Assembly: GCA_018400015.1 (NCBI GenBank) | Contig: JAGYNB010000009.1 | Span: 1-35,187, forward strand | Length of the DNA stretch: 35,187 bases | Direction: 5' to 3' | Origin: Candidatus Omnitrophota bacterium | GTDB lineage: Bacteria > Omnitrophota > Gorgyraeia > Gygaellales > Gygaellaceae | Shown: positions 8,161 through 17,507 of the stretch, piece by piece | Numbering within the stretch: position 1 is the stretch's first letter | Layout: each line of letters opens with the position of its first letter | The notes under the pieces: generated by a model | Told to the model about the DNA's origin: nothing | The model's input: the letters and a program-made list of their open reading frames with translations, nothing else | The model's database searches: none | Translations under genes and position numbers: made by a program

Positions 8161-8598
8161 ATGAAAAAAATACTTGTTATCCACGGACCCAATTTAAACC
8201 TGTTGGGAAAAAGAGAGCCGGATATATACGGTAAGTTTACGCTAGAACAAATCAACGAGCTTATAAAAAAAGAAGCTGCGCAATTAAAGCTTGAAGTAAA
8301 AATAATTCACTCCAATCATGAAGGAGAGATCGTTGATACAATAGGAAACGCCTCAAGTGAATTTGAAGCAATTGTCATAAATCCTGCAGCTTACACGCAT
8401 ACAAGCGTTGCTATAAGAGATGCGGTTTCAGCTTGCGGACTGCCAACCGTTGAAGTACATCTTTCCAATATTTATTCCCGAGAGGAATTTAGAAAAACTT
8501 CGCTTATATCAGGCGTTGCCTCAGGTCAAATTGCCGGTTTTGGCATACAAAGCTACATTTTAGGAATAAAAGCAGCTAGTTATTTAATAAATAAATAA
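8161..8598 (+). CDS. aroQ: type II 3-dehydroquinate dehydratase
   Basis: A 145-aa protein with the type II signature [16 protein letters not shown] (R18 and catalytic Y23), [19 protein letters not shown] and [15 protein letters not shown] (His 100). It converts 3-dehydroquinate to 3-dehydroshikimate in the shikimate pathway; aroB, the preceding step, is at 24175 in a separate operon. ATG 8161 is chosen because the family begins [11 protein letters not shown] and a GGA-type site precedes it; an in-frame ATG at 8131 lies inside the upstream gene. The order aroQ-pepQ-efp-accB-accC is widely conserved. Confidence 0.96.
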   Translation: MKKILVIHGPNLNLLGKREPDIYGKFTLEQINELIKKEAAQLKLEVKIIHSNHEGEIVDTIGNASSEFEAIVINPAAYTHTSVAIRDAVSACGLPTVEVHLSNIYSREEFRKTSLISGVASGQIAGFGIQSYILGIKAASYLINK

Positions 8599-8599
8599 G

Positions 8600-9661
8600 A
8601 TGCCTACGAGATTAAACAGGCTTTTACAAACGCTTGAAAACAGGCATTTGGATGCTTTGTTTGTTACATCATGTGCAAACATATACTATCTGAGCGGTTA
8701 TTATTCGTCCGATGTATTTTTATTTATAAGCAAAAAGACTTCCTATATACTTTGTGACAAAAGATATTTGGAAGAACTGATAAATCGTACTGATAAAAAA
8801 TCTTTTAAAATCGCCCTAATTGAAAAAGATTTAACCTCAACCTTAAAACAACTCATCAAAAGACACAGGTTAAAAAGAATTGGATTTGAATCCGAGAATA
8901 TTTCTTTTTTTCTGTTCAATAAAATACGCTGTTCGCTCTTGAAAAATAGCGGTCTTATCCCTACCCAAGGAACAATTGAAAAGCTAAGGTCAGTAAAAGA
9001 TAAACAAGAAATAGCCAATTTAACAAAAGCGGTTCATTCCAACATGATCGCTTTTAGAAAAACAATGAAATACTCTTCTACAGGCAGAAGTGAGCATGAT
9101 GTTGCTTTGTTAATAAAAAAACTGTCCATCAACATGGATACAGAGCTTTCCTTTAAACCAATAGTGGCTTCTGGCAAAAGTTCCAGCCAACCGCATCATG
9201 TTGCAAGTCAATCAATTATAAAAAACAATGCACCCTTGCTTATCGATATGGGCATAGCGCAAAACCACTATAAATCCGACTTGACAAGGACCTGGTTTTT
9301 GGGTAAAATAACTCCTAATTTCAAGAAGCTGTATAATTTGGTGCTTGATGCCCAACTAATAGCTATCTCAAAGATAAAACCGGGTGTTGCTTTTTGCGAA
9401 ATTGACGCCGCAGCCAGAAATTACTTTAAAAAACATGCTGTTAAAGATAACTTCTTGCACAGCCTTGGTCATGGCGTAGGATTAGAAATCCATGAAACTC
9501 CGTTTGTAAATTCCAAAAATACCCAAATCGTTAAATCAGGTATGGTGTTTACAGTAGAACCTGGATTGTATTTCCCGAATAAATTCGGCATTAGAATAGA
9601 AGATATTATTGTTGTAACTGAAAAAGGATGCGAGGTCTTAAGTGGTAGTCTCGATAAATGA
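8600..9661 (+). CDS. pepQ: Xaa-Pro aminopeptidase / M24B prolidase
   Basis: A 353-aa enzyme with a creatinase-type N-terminal domain (about 1-125) and a pita-bread M24 domain. All five metal ligands are visible: D216, D227 (SDLTRTW), H291 (GHGVGLEIHE), E320 (VEPGLY) and E334 (IRIEDI). It removes residues N-terminal to proline or splits X-Pro dipeptides in the cytosol. It lies one base after aroQ and its end overlaps the GTG start of efp by 20 bases. Aminopeptidase P and prolidase cannot be told apart here; the symbol is provisional. Confidence 0.9.
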   Translation: MPTRLNRLLQTLENRHLDALFVTSCANIYYLSGYYSSDVFLFISKKTSYILCDKRYLEELINRTDKKSFKIALIEKDLTSTLKQLIKRHRLKRIGFESENISFFLFNKIRCSLLKNSGLIPTQGTIEKLRSVKDKQEIANLTKAVHSNMIAFRKTMKYSSTGRSEHDVALLIKKLSINMDTELSFKPIVASGKSSSQPHHVASQSIIKNNAPLLIDMGIAQNHYKSDLTRTWFLGKITPNFKKLYNLVLDAQLIAISKIKPGVAFCEIDAAARNYFKKHAVKDNFLHSLGHGVGLEIHETPFVNSKNTQIVKSGMVFTVEPGLYFPNKFGIRIEDIIVVTEKGCEVLSGSLDK

Positions 9662-10205
9662 ATTAAAAAACGGTTTGACAATTGAAATTGACGGCACTGT
9701 GTATATAATCACCAGCGCTGAGCATATTAAACCCGGTAAGGGAGCAGCATTTACAAGAGTAAGAATAAAGAATTTAAAAACCGGAGCGGTTTTAGACCGT
9801 ACATACAGGGCTAATGAAAAAATCCAGGAAGCCTATATCGAAGAGAAAAAACTCCAGTTTCTTTATATACAGGATAATATGTATTATTTTATGGACAATG
9901 AAACCTTTGAAGAAGTCCATATAGAAAAAGATGCCTTTGGCGGAAAAGAAAAATTCCTAAAAGATAATCTTGACGTTTGCGGATATTTCTATCAAGGAAA
10001 ACTTGTTAATATTGACCTGCCTAATTTTATCGTATTCGAAGTTATAACCACAGAACCGGGAATAAAAGGTGATACTGCAAAAAGTGCTACCAAACCAGCA
10101 GAGATAGAAACTGGCGCACTAATAAATGTACCTTTATTTATAAATCAGGGAGATAAAATAAAAGTTGATACGAGAAGTGCAAGTTATATCGAAAGGGTTT
10201 ATTAG
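9642..10205 (+). CDS. efp: translation elongation factor P
   Basis: A 187-aa protein covering the three beta-barrel domains of EF-P: KNGLTIEIDGTVYII, then IKPGKGAAFTRVRIKNLKTG, then the OB-fold end (VPLFINQGDKIKVDTRSASY). EF-P relieves ribosome stalling at polyproline. The tip residue is Lys 33 in PGKGAAF, so it belongs to the lysine-tip group, not the rhamnosylated-arginine group; the modifying enzymes are not in the window. The start is GTG at 9642, inside the end of pepQ; no ATG is available in frame near the conserved N-terminus. Confidence 0.95.
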   Translation: MVVSINELKNGLTIEIDGTVYIITSAEHIKPGKGAAFTRVRIKNLKTGAVLDRTYRANEKIQEAYIEEKKLQFLYIQDNMYYFMDNETFEEVHIEKDAFGGKEKFLKDNLDVCGYFYQGKLVNIDLPNFIVFEVITTEPGIKGDTAKSATKPAEIETGALINVPLFINQGDKIKVDTRSASYIERVY

Positions 10206-10214
10206 GAGGATATA

Positions 10215-10661
10215 ATGGCTAATATTAAAGAAATAAAAGAAATGATTTCATTGATGAACGAAAATAACCTTTCTGAGATTGAAATCGAAAAAGACGGTCT
10301 TAAAATAAAACTTAAACGAGTCTTAGGTCAAGTTGCATCTACTGCCGGCGTAAATGCGCCTATTGCCGTAGAACAAACGACTGTTAACGCCCAGGAGAAT
10401 CTTTCTGTTAAAGAAGAAAAATATCTGCAGATAAAATCGCCCATGGTAGGGACGTTTTACAAAGCGCCTTCTCCTGATGCGCCGCCATTTGTCGACACTG
10501 GAGAAAAACTGGAAGTAGGCCAAATAGTCTGTATAATAGAAGCGATGAAGTTAATGAACGAAATAAAATCGGAAATCAAAGGTAAAATCGTAGAAATATT
10601 AGTGGAAAACGGACGTCCGGTAGAATTCGGTCAGCCACTATTTTTAATCGAGCCTGCATAA
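10215..10661 (+). CDS. accB: acetyl-CoA carboxylase biotin carboxyl carrier protein
   Basis: A 148-aa protein: N-terminal helical region (about 1-37), a linker, and the biotinyl domain (about 71-148) with EAMKLMNEI; Lys 112 is the biotinylated residue. It carries carboxybiotin for malonyl-CoA synthesis, the first committed step of fatty acid synthesis. A full AGGAGG ribosome site lies at 10204-10209. accC follows one base after its stop; the carboxyltransferase genes accA and accD are not in the window. Confidence 0.96.
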   Translation: MANIKEIKEMISLMNENNLSEIEIEKDGLKIKLKRVLGQVASTAGVNAPIAVEQTTVNAQENLSVKEEKYLQIKSPMVGTFYKAPSPDAPPFVDTGEKLEVGQIVCIIEAMKLMNEIKSEIKGKIVEILVENGRPVEFGQPLFLIEPA

Positions 10662-10662
10662 A

Positions 10663-12027
10663 ATGTTTTCTAAAATATTAATTGCCAATAGAGGTGAAAT
10701 TGCCTTACGCATTATCCGCGCCTGCAGAGAATTAGGCATAAAAACAGTTGCCGTATACTCTGAGGCTGACAGATATTCGTTACATGTTCGTTTTGCAGAT
10801 GAAGCAATTTGTATTGGGAAAGCGCAAAGCGCACAAAGTTATCTTAATATCCCTGCTATTATAAGTGCCGCTGAGATTGCAGACGTAGAAGCAATTCATC
10901 CCGGATACGGCTTTTTGGCTGAAAATGCCCATTTTGCAGAAATATGCCAATCTTGTAATATTGCCTTCATCGGTCCGACAGCGGAAAATTTAAAACTTAT
11001 GGGCGATAAAATGGCTGCCAAGGAATTCATGAGAAAAGCGGGACTTCCTGTTATCCCGGGAAGTACTCAGGCAATCGCTGACAAAGACCATGCCTTAAAA
11101 ATAGCTAAAAAGATCGGCTACCCTGTAATTATAAAGGCTGCAGCCGGAGGCGGCGGAAGAGGAATGAGGGTATGCCACAACGATGTAACCTTATTAAGCT
11201 CTTTTATGACTGCCCAAGCTGAAGCCGAAGCCTGTTTTGGTGACCCAAGCGTTTACATTGAAAAATACATTGCCAAACCGCGCCATGTTGAAATTCAGCT
11301 ATTAGCAGACAAATATGGTAATGTTATTCATTTAGGAGAAAGAGATTGTAGCATACAAAGAAGGCATCAGAAACTCTTAGAAGAAGCCCCTTCACCAGCA
11401 GTCAATGAAAAACTGCGCAAAAAATTAGGAGAGTTGGCTGTAAAAGGAGCAAAAGAAGCAAATTATTCCAGTGCGGGCACAATTGAATTCTTGCTTGATG
11501 AAAAAGGCAATGTTTATTTTATGGAAATGAATACAAGAATTCAAGTTGAACATCCCGTAACTGAAATGATCACCGGCCTTGATCTGATAAAACAACAAAT
11601 AAAGGTGGCAAGCGGAGAAAAACTAAAAATTCACCAGGATAAAGTAAAATTCAACGGCGTATCCATAGAATGCCGAATAAACGCAGAAGATTTCTCAAAC
11701 GGTTTTGCTCCCTGTCCGGGAAAAATTGAATTTTTAAACCTTCCTGGCGGACACGGTGTAAGGATAGATTCGCATATTTATCAAGGTTATGAAGTCAGCC
11801 CTTACTACGACTCTTTGCTTGCAAAACTTATCGTTTGGGGAAGAAACCGTAACGAAGCAATCCAGATAATGAGACGAGCACTTTCCGAATTTGTCGTTGA
11901 ACCGATTAAGACCACTATTGATTTCCATTTAAAACTGATAAACAACCCCTATTTTATTAAAGGTGATATATCCACACATTTTGTAGAAGATTTTCTTAAT
12001 GAGGACATCAAAAGGGAGGTTAAATGA
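10663..12027 (+). CDS. accC: acetyl-CoA carboxylase biotin carboxylase subunit
   Basis: A 454-aa ATP-grasp enzyme starting [20 protein letters not shown]. It has the glycine-rich ATP loop [13 protein letters not shown], the [16 protein letters not shown] block and the catalytic/metal block [16 protein letters not shown], with normal length. It carboxylates biotin on AccB using bicarbonate and ATP. It directly follows accB, and its stop overlaps the Asp23 gene's ATG (ATGA). Confidence 0.97.
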   Translation: MFSKILIANRGEIALRIIRACRELGIKTVAVYSEADRYSLHVRFADEAICIGKAQSAQSYLNIPAIISAAEIADVEAIHPGYGFLAENAHFAEICQSCNIAFIGPTAENLKLMGDKMAAKEFMRKAGLPVIPGSTQAIADKDHALKIAKKIGYPVIIKAAAGGGGRGMRVCHNDVTLLSSFMTAQAEAEACFGDPSVYIEKYIAKPRHVEIQLLADKYGNVIHLGERDCSIQRRHQKLLEEAPSPAVNEKLRKKLGELAVKGAKEANYSSAGTIEFLLDEKGNVYFMEMNTRIQVEHPVTEMITGLDLIKQQIKVASGEKLKIHQDKVKFNGVSIECRINAEDFSNGFAPCPGKIEFLNLPGGHGVRIDSHIYQGYEVSPYYDSLLAKLIVWGRNRNEAIQIMRRALSEFVVEPIKTTIDFHLKLINNPYFIKGDISTHFVEDFLNEDIKREVK

Positions 12028-12377
12028 GACCCGAATCAACAAAGACAGCCCTAGGAAACATTAAAATCCATAAAAACGTGATCAGTTCTACATGTTCCAT
12101 TGCAACGCTTGATACCGAAGGCGTAAGTGCATTATATACAAAGCCTGGCGATGAATTATTAAGAATTATTAATAAAGAATATAAACCGGGAGTAAAAATA
12201 AGCATTGATAAAAACAATGAAGTGGTAATCAATATCTCGATTATCGTAAAATATGGTCATAACTTAAGTCAAGTCGCATCAAAAGTACAGGAGAATGCGC
12301 GTTTAGCAATAGATAAAATCGTTGACATAAATATTAAAGATATTAACGTCATAGTTAAGGGGTTGGAAAGGAGGTAG
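12024..12377 (+). CDS. Asp23/Gls24 family envelope stress protein
   Basis: A 117-aa protein with the Asp23 core: [20 protein letters not shown], then VSALYT, then [29 protein letters not shown] and the VNVIVKG-like ending (INVIVKGLE). Asp23 proteins form a cell-wall or envelope stress complex in Firmicutes, anchored to the membrane by AmaP. The next gene encodes that anchor. Location after accC is common for this family. The exact role in a Gram-negative cell is unknown. Confidence 0.9.
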   Translation: MRPESTKTALGNIKIHKNVISSTCSIATLDTEGVSALYTKPGDELLRIINKEYKPGVKISIDKNNEVVINISIIVKYGHNLSQVASKVQENARLAIDKIVDINIKDINVIVKGLERR

Positions 12378-12378
12378 T

Positions 12379-12978
12379 ATGCGTTTTCTGACTATCGTTG
12401 GAGTTATTTTTTATGCTGCAGCACTTTGTATCGTAGGCGCATTATTGATTGCATTTTCTCAACAGTTGATTACACCCGTTCAGATTACCAATGCGGTAAA
12501 TTTTGTCGCCCAAGACAATAATCTTTTATACGTGTCTTTTTTCTTAGGTATAGTATTGATTTTTGTAGCTATTGTTTTTGCACAGCTTATTTTAGGCAAA
12601 ATCGAAAGAGAACGTTCAATTGCATTTAATAATCCTTCAGGCCCTGTAATCATCTCTTTATCGGCAATAGAAGACTTGATAAAAAGGTTAACCAACAGTA
12701 TTTTTGAAATTAAAGAATCAAGGCCGTATGTAGTAAAAACAAAAAAAGCCCTAGAGGTATATTTAAGGATAACCTTAAGATACGAAACAAACATTCCTGA
12801 ACTTACGGTAAGACTGCAGGACTTAATTAAAAATAAGCTCCAGGAAATTTTACGTCTTGAAGATCCGATTACCGTAAAAATCCATGTACAAAAAATTATT
12901 TCATCGGATGATAGAAACAAAAAAGAACTTGTAAAGGATTCGGAACCTGTGCCGTTTCAAGGGTATAAAAATCTTTAA
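12379..12978 (+). CDS. amaP: AmaP-like membrane anchor of Asp23
   Basis: A 199-aa protein with two membrane helices (about 3-25 and 46-73) joined by a short external loop, then a cytosolic Asp23-like beta/alpha domain (VISLSAIEDLIKRLTNSI ... VYLRITLRYETNIPELTVRL). In staphylococci AmaP holds Asp23 at the membrane. It begins one base after the Asp23 gene. The charged tail after about residue 175 looks disordered. Assignment rests on topology and the gene pair. Confidence 0.82.
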   Translation: MRFLTIVGVIFYAAALCIVGALLIAFSQQLITPVQITNAVNFVAQDNNLLYVSFFLGIVLIFVAIVFAQLILGKIERERSIAFNNPSGPVIISLSAIEDLIKRLTNSIFEIKESRPYVVKTKKALEVYLRITLRYETNIPELTVRLQDLIKNKLQEILRLEDPITVKIHVQKIISSDDRNKKELVKDSEPVPFQGYKNL

Positions 12979-13002
12979 ACTAACTTTTAACGAAAGGAAA
13001 AG

Positions 13003-14028
13003 ATGTCAAAGACTGGTATTTTAACAGGCGGGGGAGATTGCCCAGGGTTAAACGCTGTAATAAGGGCGGTGGTAAGAAAAAGCCTCAATGAAGGCAACAC
13101 CATTATCGGAATAAAAAACGGTTGGAAAGGTTTAATTGAAAACGACACTATGGAATTAACCCTTGATTCTATTTCCGGAATCTTGCCTAAAGGCGGGACT
13201 ATCCTCGGTACAAGCAGAACCAACCCATATAAAAATGATGGCGATGTGGAAAAAGTCAAAACAAATTTCAAGAAAATGAAACTTGACGCTTTAGTAGCTA
13301 TTGGCGGAGAGGATACCTTAGGCGTTGCCAATAAATTATACAAAGAAGGCTTAAATATTGTCGGAGCTCCTAAAACAATCGATAATGACTTAAATTGTAC
13401 TGATTATACGTTTGGTTTTGATACAGCAATTAATATCGCAACCGAATGCATTGACAGACTTCACACAACAGCGGAAAGCCATCACAGAATTATCGTTGTC
13501 GAAGTAATGGGACGACACGCCGGTTGGATCGCGCTTGAATCCGGTATTGCCGGAGGTGCAGACGTAATACTCTTACCGGAATTCCCTATTGATATTACTG
13601 ATGTCTGCGATATATTAAAGCGACGCAAAGCAAGAGGCAAGAATTTCAGCATTGTTGTGGTGGCAGAAGGCGCAAAATTCAAAGAAGGACTAATTTTGCA
13701 GGAAGAAAAGTTGGACTCTTTCGGGCATGTACGTCTAGGTGGTATCGGAAATAGACTTGCCAAGATGATTGAAGAAAAAACCGGTTTTGAGACCCGTGTT
13801 AGTGTTTTAGGTCATATTCAAAGAGGCGGTTCGCCTACTGCATTTGACAGAATACTTGGTACGCGCTTTGGCTTAAAGGCAGCAGAGTTGATTAAAAACA
13901 AAAAATTCGGTTATATGGCCAGCTTACAAGGCAATAAAATCGTGGAAGTACCGTTAGAAAACGCTGTTGCTTCGTTAAAGCTCGTGGATAAGGATTTTTA
14001 TAACATCGCAAGGGAATTTTCTGGATAA
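13003..14028 (+). CDS. 6-phosphofructokinase, probably pyrophosphate-dependent
   Basis: A 341-aa PfkA-family enzyme: TGGGDCPGLNAVIR, the substrate loop PKTIDNDL with D127, MGRHAGW and GHIQRGGSP. It phosphorylates fructose 6-phosphate. Two positions decide the phosphoryl donor in this family: ATP enzymes have Gly at 104 and 124 (E. coli numbering), pyrophosphate enzymes have Asp and Lys. Here, with no offset, they are D104 (GGEDT) and K124 (PKTID), so PPi is the likely donor and the step reversible. AAAGGA precedes the ATG. It heads a run into gmhA and thiamin genes. Confidence 0.92.
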   Translation: MSKTGILTGGGDCPGLNAVIRAVVRKSLNEGNTIIGIKNGWKGLIENDTMELTLDSISGILPKGGTILGTSRTNPYKNDGDVEKVKTNFKKMKLDALVAIGGEDTLGVANKLYKEGLNIVGAPKTIDNDLNCTDYTFGFDTAINIATECIDRLHTTAESHHRIIVVEVMGRHAGWIALESGIAGGADVILLPEFPIDITDVCDILKRRKARGKNFSIVVVAEGAKFKEGLILQEEKLDSFGHVRLGGIGNRLAKMIEEKTGFETRVSVLGHIQRGGSPTAFDRILGTRFGLKAAELIKNKKFGYMASLQGNKIVEVPLENAVASLKLVDKDFYNIAREFSG

Positions 14029-14029
14029 G

Positions 14030-14599
14030 ATGAAAGAAAAAATAAACTCGTTAATAAATAGTTGCATTGATACGCAAAAAACGCTATTTGACAACACTAA
14101 ACAAATAAGCGAGCTTACTGAGGCAATGATAAATTGTCTAAAAAACAAAGGTAAGATTATCTGCTTCGGTAACGGAGGTTCCAGCGCTGACACGCAGCAT
14201 TTTGCCGCAGAACTTGTGGGAAGGTTTAAAAAACAAAGAAAAGCACTTGCTTGCATTGCGCTTAATACTAATACCTCAATTATCACTGCCGTGAGCAATG
14301 ACTACGGATATGATGAGGTTTTTTCCAGACAAATCGAAGCGCTTGGCGAAAATAAAGACTTGGCATTAGGAATATCTACAAGCGGGACATCCAAAAATGT
14401 ATTAAAAGCTCTTACCCTGGCAAAAGAAAAGGGGCTAAAAACAGCCTTATTAACCAGCACCAGGCTAAAAAACAATGATTTAGGAATTGACCACATAATC
14501 AAGGTTGATTCTGCCGATACGCCTCGCATTCAAGAAGCACATATCCTCTTGTTACATATTATTTGTGAGCTGATAGAAGACTCTTGCGGCAATGAATAA
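14030..14599 (+). CDS. gmhA: SIS-domain sedoheptulose-7-phosphate isomerase
   Basis: A 189-aa GmhA-type protein: FGNGGSSADTQHFAAELVGR, then NTNTSIITAVSNDYGYDEVF, GISTSGTSKNVLKAL and the C-terminal RIQEAHILLLH. The Glu of AAELVGRF and the His of QEAH correspond to the catalytic acid and base of GmhA. It makes D-glycero-D-manno-heptose 7-phosphate, a precursor of ADP-heptose. It overlaps rfaE2 by 8 bases, a consistent pathway pair. A DiaA-like role is less likely because of that neighbour. Confidence 0.92.
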   Translation: MKEKINSLINSCIDTQKTLFDNTKQISELTEAMINCLKNKGKIICFGNGGSSADTQHFAAELVGRFKKQRKALACIALNTNTSIITAVSNDYGYDEVFSRQIEALGENKDLALGISTSGTSKNVLKALTLAKEKGLKTALLTSTRLKNNDLGIDHIIKVDSADTPRIQEAHILLLHIICELIEDSCGNE

Positions 14600-15059
14600 A
14601 AAAATAAAAACAAAACTCGAACTGCAAAAAGTTTTAAGATGTATAAGAAATAAAAGACAAAAGATTATTTTTACAAACGGCTGTTTTGATATAATTCATT
14701 ACGGGCATATAAAATACCTAAGAAAAGCAAAGTCTTTAGGCGATGTCTTAATCGTAGGTTTAAATAGCGACGTATCTGTAAAACGCATCAAAGGCAAAGA
14801 TAGGCCGATAAATAAACAGTTAATGCGCTCAGTTGTTTTAGCTAGCCTAGAGATGGTTGATTATGTCGTTATTTTTAACGAAAATACTCCGGAAAAACTA
14901 ATAAAACAAATCAAACCTGATGTATTAGTCAAAGGAGCAGACTGGGAAATAAAACATATTGCGGGAAGTGAATTTGTCAAGTCATATAATGGAAAAATTA
15001 AAAGAATTCCTTTCGTAAAAGGTTTTTCAACATCAAAAATCATAAAAAAAATATCTTAA
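14592..15059 (+). CDS. rfaE2: D-glycero-beta-D-manno-heptose 1-phosphate adenylyltransferase
   Basis: A 155-aa nucleotidyltransferase corresponding to the C-terminal domain of HldE: FTNGCFDIIHYGHIKYL with the HxGH motif, VGLNSD, RPIN and the KPDVLVKGADW block. It activates heptose 1-phosphate with ATP to ADP-heptose for surface polysaccharide. The kinase domain (RfaE1) and the phosphatase GmhB are not here, so the pathway is split. Its stop overlaps the next ATG by one base. Confidence 0.93.
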   Translation: MNKKIKTKLELQKVLRCIRNKRQKIIFTNGCFDIIHYGHIKYLRKAKSLGDVLIVGLNSDVSVKRIKGKDRPINKQLMRSVVLASLEMVDYVVIFNENTPEKLIKQIKPDVLVKGADWEIKHIAGSEFVKSYNGKIKRIPFVKGFSTSKIIKKIS

Positions 15060-15466
15060 TGCAAAAAATAATTCGATTAATTGACGCAAATACTAATCGA
15101 TGCCTTGAGGCGTTGCGCGTTTTAGAGGATATAAATAGGTTCTTATTAAATAACCGTATCCATACAAAAAAAATAAAAGACATAAGACACGCTATAATAA
15201 AGCAACTTAACGGGTTGTCAATTGACACTAAAAAAAGACTTACTTTCCGCGATATCAAAAAAGATATTGGCAAACTAAGCAATAACTCTGAATTAACCAG
15301 AAACACCTATAAAGATATTTATTTTGCCAACTTTGCACGGTGTAAAGAATCAATCAGGGTACTAGAAGAGTTTGCTAAGCTGTATTCAAAGAAAATCGCT
15401 GTGAATTTTAAGAAAATTAGGTACTCTCTCTATGAACTGGAAAAAAATTCTCTTAAAAAAAGCTAA
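15059..15466 (+). CDS. thiD2: ThiD2-type hydroxymethylpyrimidine phosphate kinase (free-standing)
   Basis: A 135-aa, helical, basic protein. IRLIDANTNRCLEALRVLEDINRFLL followed by IRHAI and, later, NFARCKESIRVLEEFAKLYS match the ThiD2 domain (Pfam PF17792), best known as an N-terminal extension of ThiE in other bacteria. ThiD2 has been reported to be a monofunctional HMP-P kinase, supplying HMP-PP to ThiE. Here it is a separate gene overlapping thiE by 35 bases in another frame. Recognition is by the N-terminal motif and context. Confidence 0.82.
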   Translation: MQKIIRLIDANTNRCLEALRVLEDINRFLLNNRIHTKKIKDIRHAIIKQLNGLSIDTKKRLTFRDIKKDIGKLSNNSELTRNTYKDIYFANFARCKESIRVLEEFAKLYSKKIAVNFKKIRYSLYELEKNSLKKS

Positions 15467-16061
15467 GCTTTACGTATTAATCGATACTAAAACTTGCAGA
15501 AATCCTGTTTTAACTGCCCAAATAGCAGCAACTGCCGGAGCCGATATCTTACAATTACGCTCTTATGATCTCACTGATCATGATTTAATGCTGGTTGCAA
15601 AAGAAATAAAAAAAATCTGCCAAAAACATAAATGTATTTTTATTGTAAATAACCGCATTGATATCGCATACTTAAGTAAAGCTGACGGAATTCACTTAGG
15701 GCAATCTGACATTGACCTAAAAAGTGCAAAATCCCTGCTTGGCAAAAACAAAATCTTTGGTAATTCATGCCACAACAACAAAGAACTTAAAGAAGCAATA
15801 AAAAATAAATTCGATTACATAAGCGCCGGGCCGATTTTTAAAACAAAAACCAAACCGGAATATAAACAGATTGGTTTTAAAAATTCCCTTAAAATCTTTA
15901 ATAATGGAAAAATCCCTGCCTTTGCCATAGGAGGGATTAATCTTTCTAATATCGATACCTTGATCCAACATTCTATGAATAGAATTGCTGTTTGTGAATC
16001 AATATGCAGATCTAAAGACGTAAAAAAAACAATTAAATCTTTTATAACAAAACTAAATTAA
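15432..16061 (+). CDS. thiE: thiamine-phosphate synthase
   Basis: A 209-aa TIM-barrel protein: ADILQLR, VNNRIDIAYLSKADGIHLGQ, SCHNNKEL, DYISAGPIFKTKTKP and FAIGGI are the ThiE landmarks in order. It joins HMP-PP and thiazole phosphate to give thiamin phosphate. The loop after QLR reads SYD rather than the common EKD or xKD, a small departure. It starts inside thiD2 (35-base overlap) and ends two bases before thiC. The start codon is the first ATG of the frame and is not certain. Confidence 0.9.
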   Translation: MNWKKILLKKAKLYVLIDTKTCRNPVLTAQIAATAGADILQLRSYDLTDHDLMLVAKEIKKICQKHKCIFIVNNRIDIAYLSKADGIHLGQSDIDLKSAKSLLGKNKIFGNSCHNNKELKEAIKNKFDYISAGPIFKTKTKPEYKQIGFKNSLKIFNNGKIPAFAIGGINLSNIDTLIQHSMNRIAVCESICRSKDVKKTIKSFITKLN

Positions 16062-16063
16062 CC

Positions 16064-17422
<1,359 letters not shown>

Positions 17423-17438
17423 TTATATAGAAAAATTG

Positions 17439-17467
17439 TGGACATATTGATTTTAAATTTATATAAT
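17439..17467 (+). promoter_or_regulatory. sigma70-type promoter of the ATPase gene
   Basis: TGGACA at 17439-17444 (five of six consensus), a 17-base spacer, and a perfect TATAAT at 17462-17467. It lies just after the tRNA and points to the ATPase gene at 17508, giving a leader of about 34 bases with no obvious Shine-Dalgarno. No terminator is visible between the tRNA and this promoter. Confidence 0.75.
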
Positions 17468-17507
17468 ATAGCTTCAGTCCAATAAAAGTTATGGTCGTAA
17501 TTTTAAA

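Noticed and set aside
10868-10880. CTGAGA motif reminiscent of a TPP riboswitch
   Set aside because: It is inside accC coding sequence in conserved protein and has no second conserved arm.
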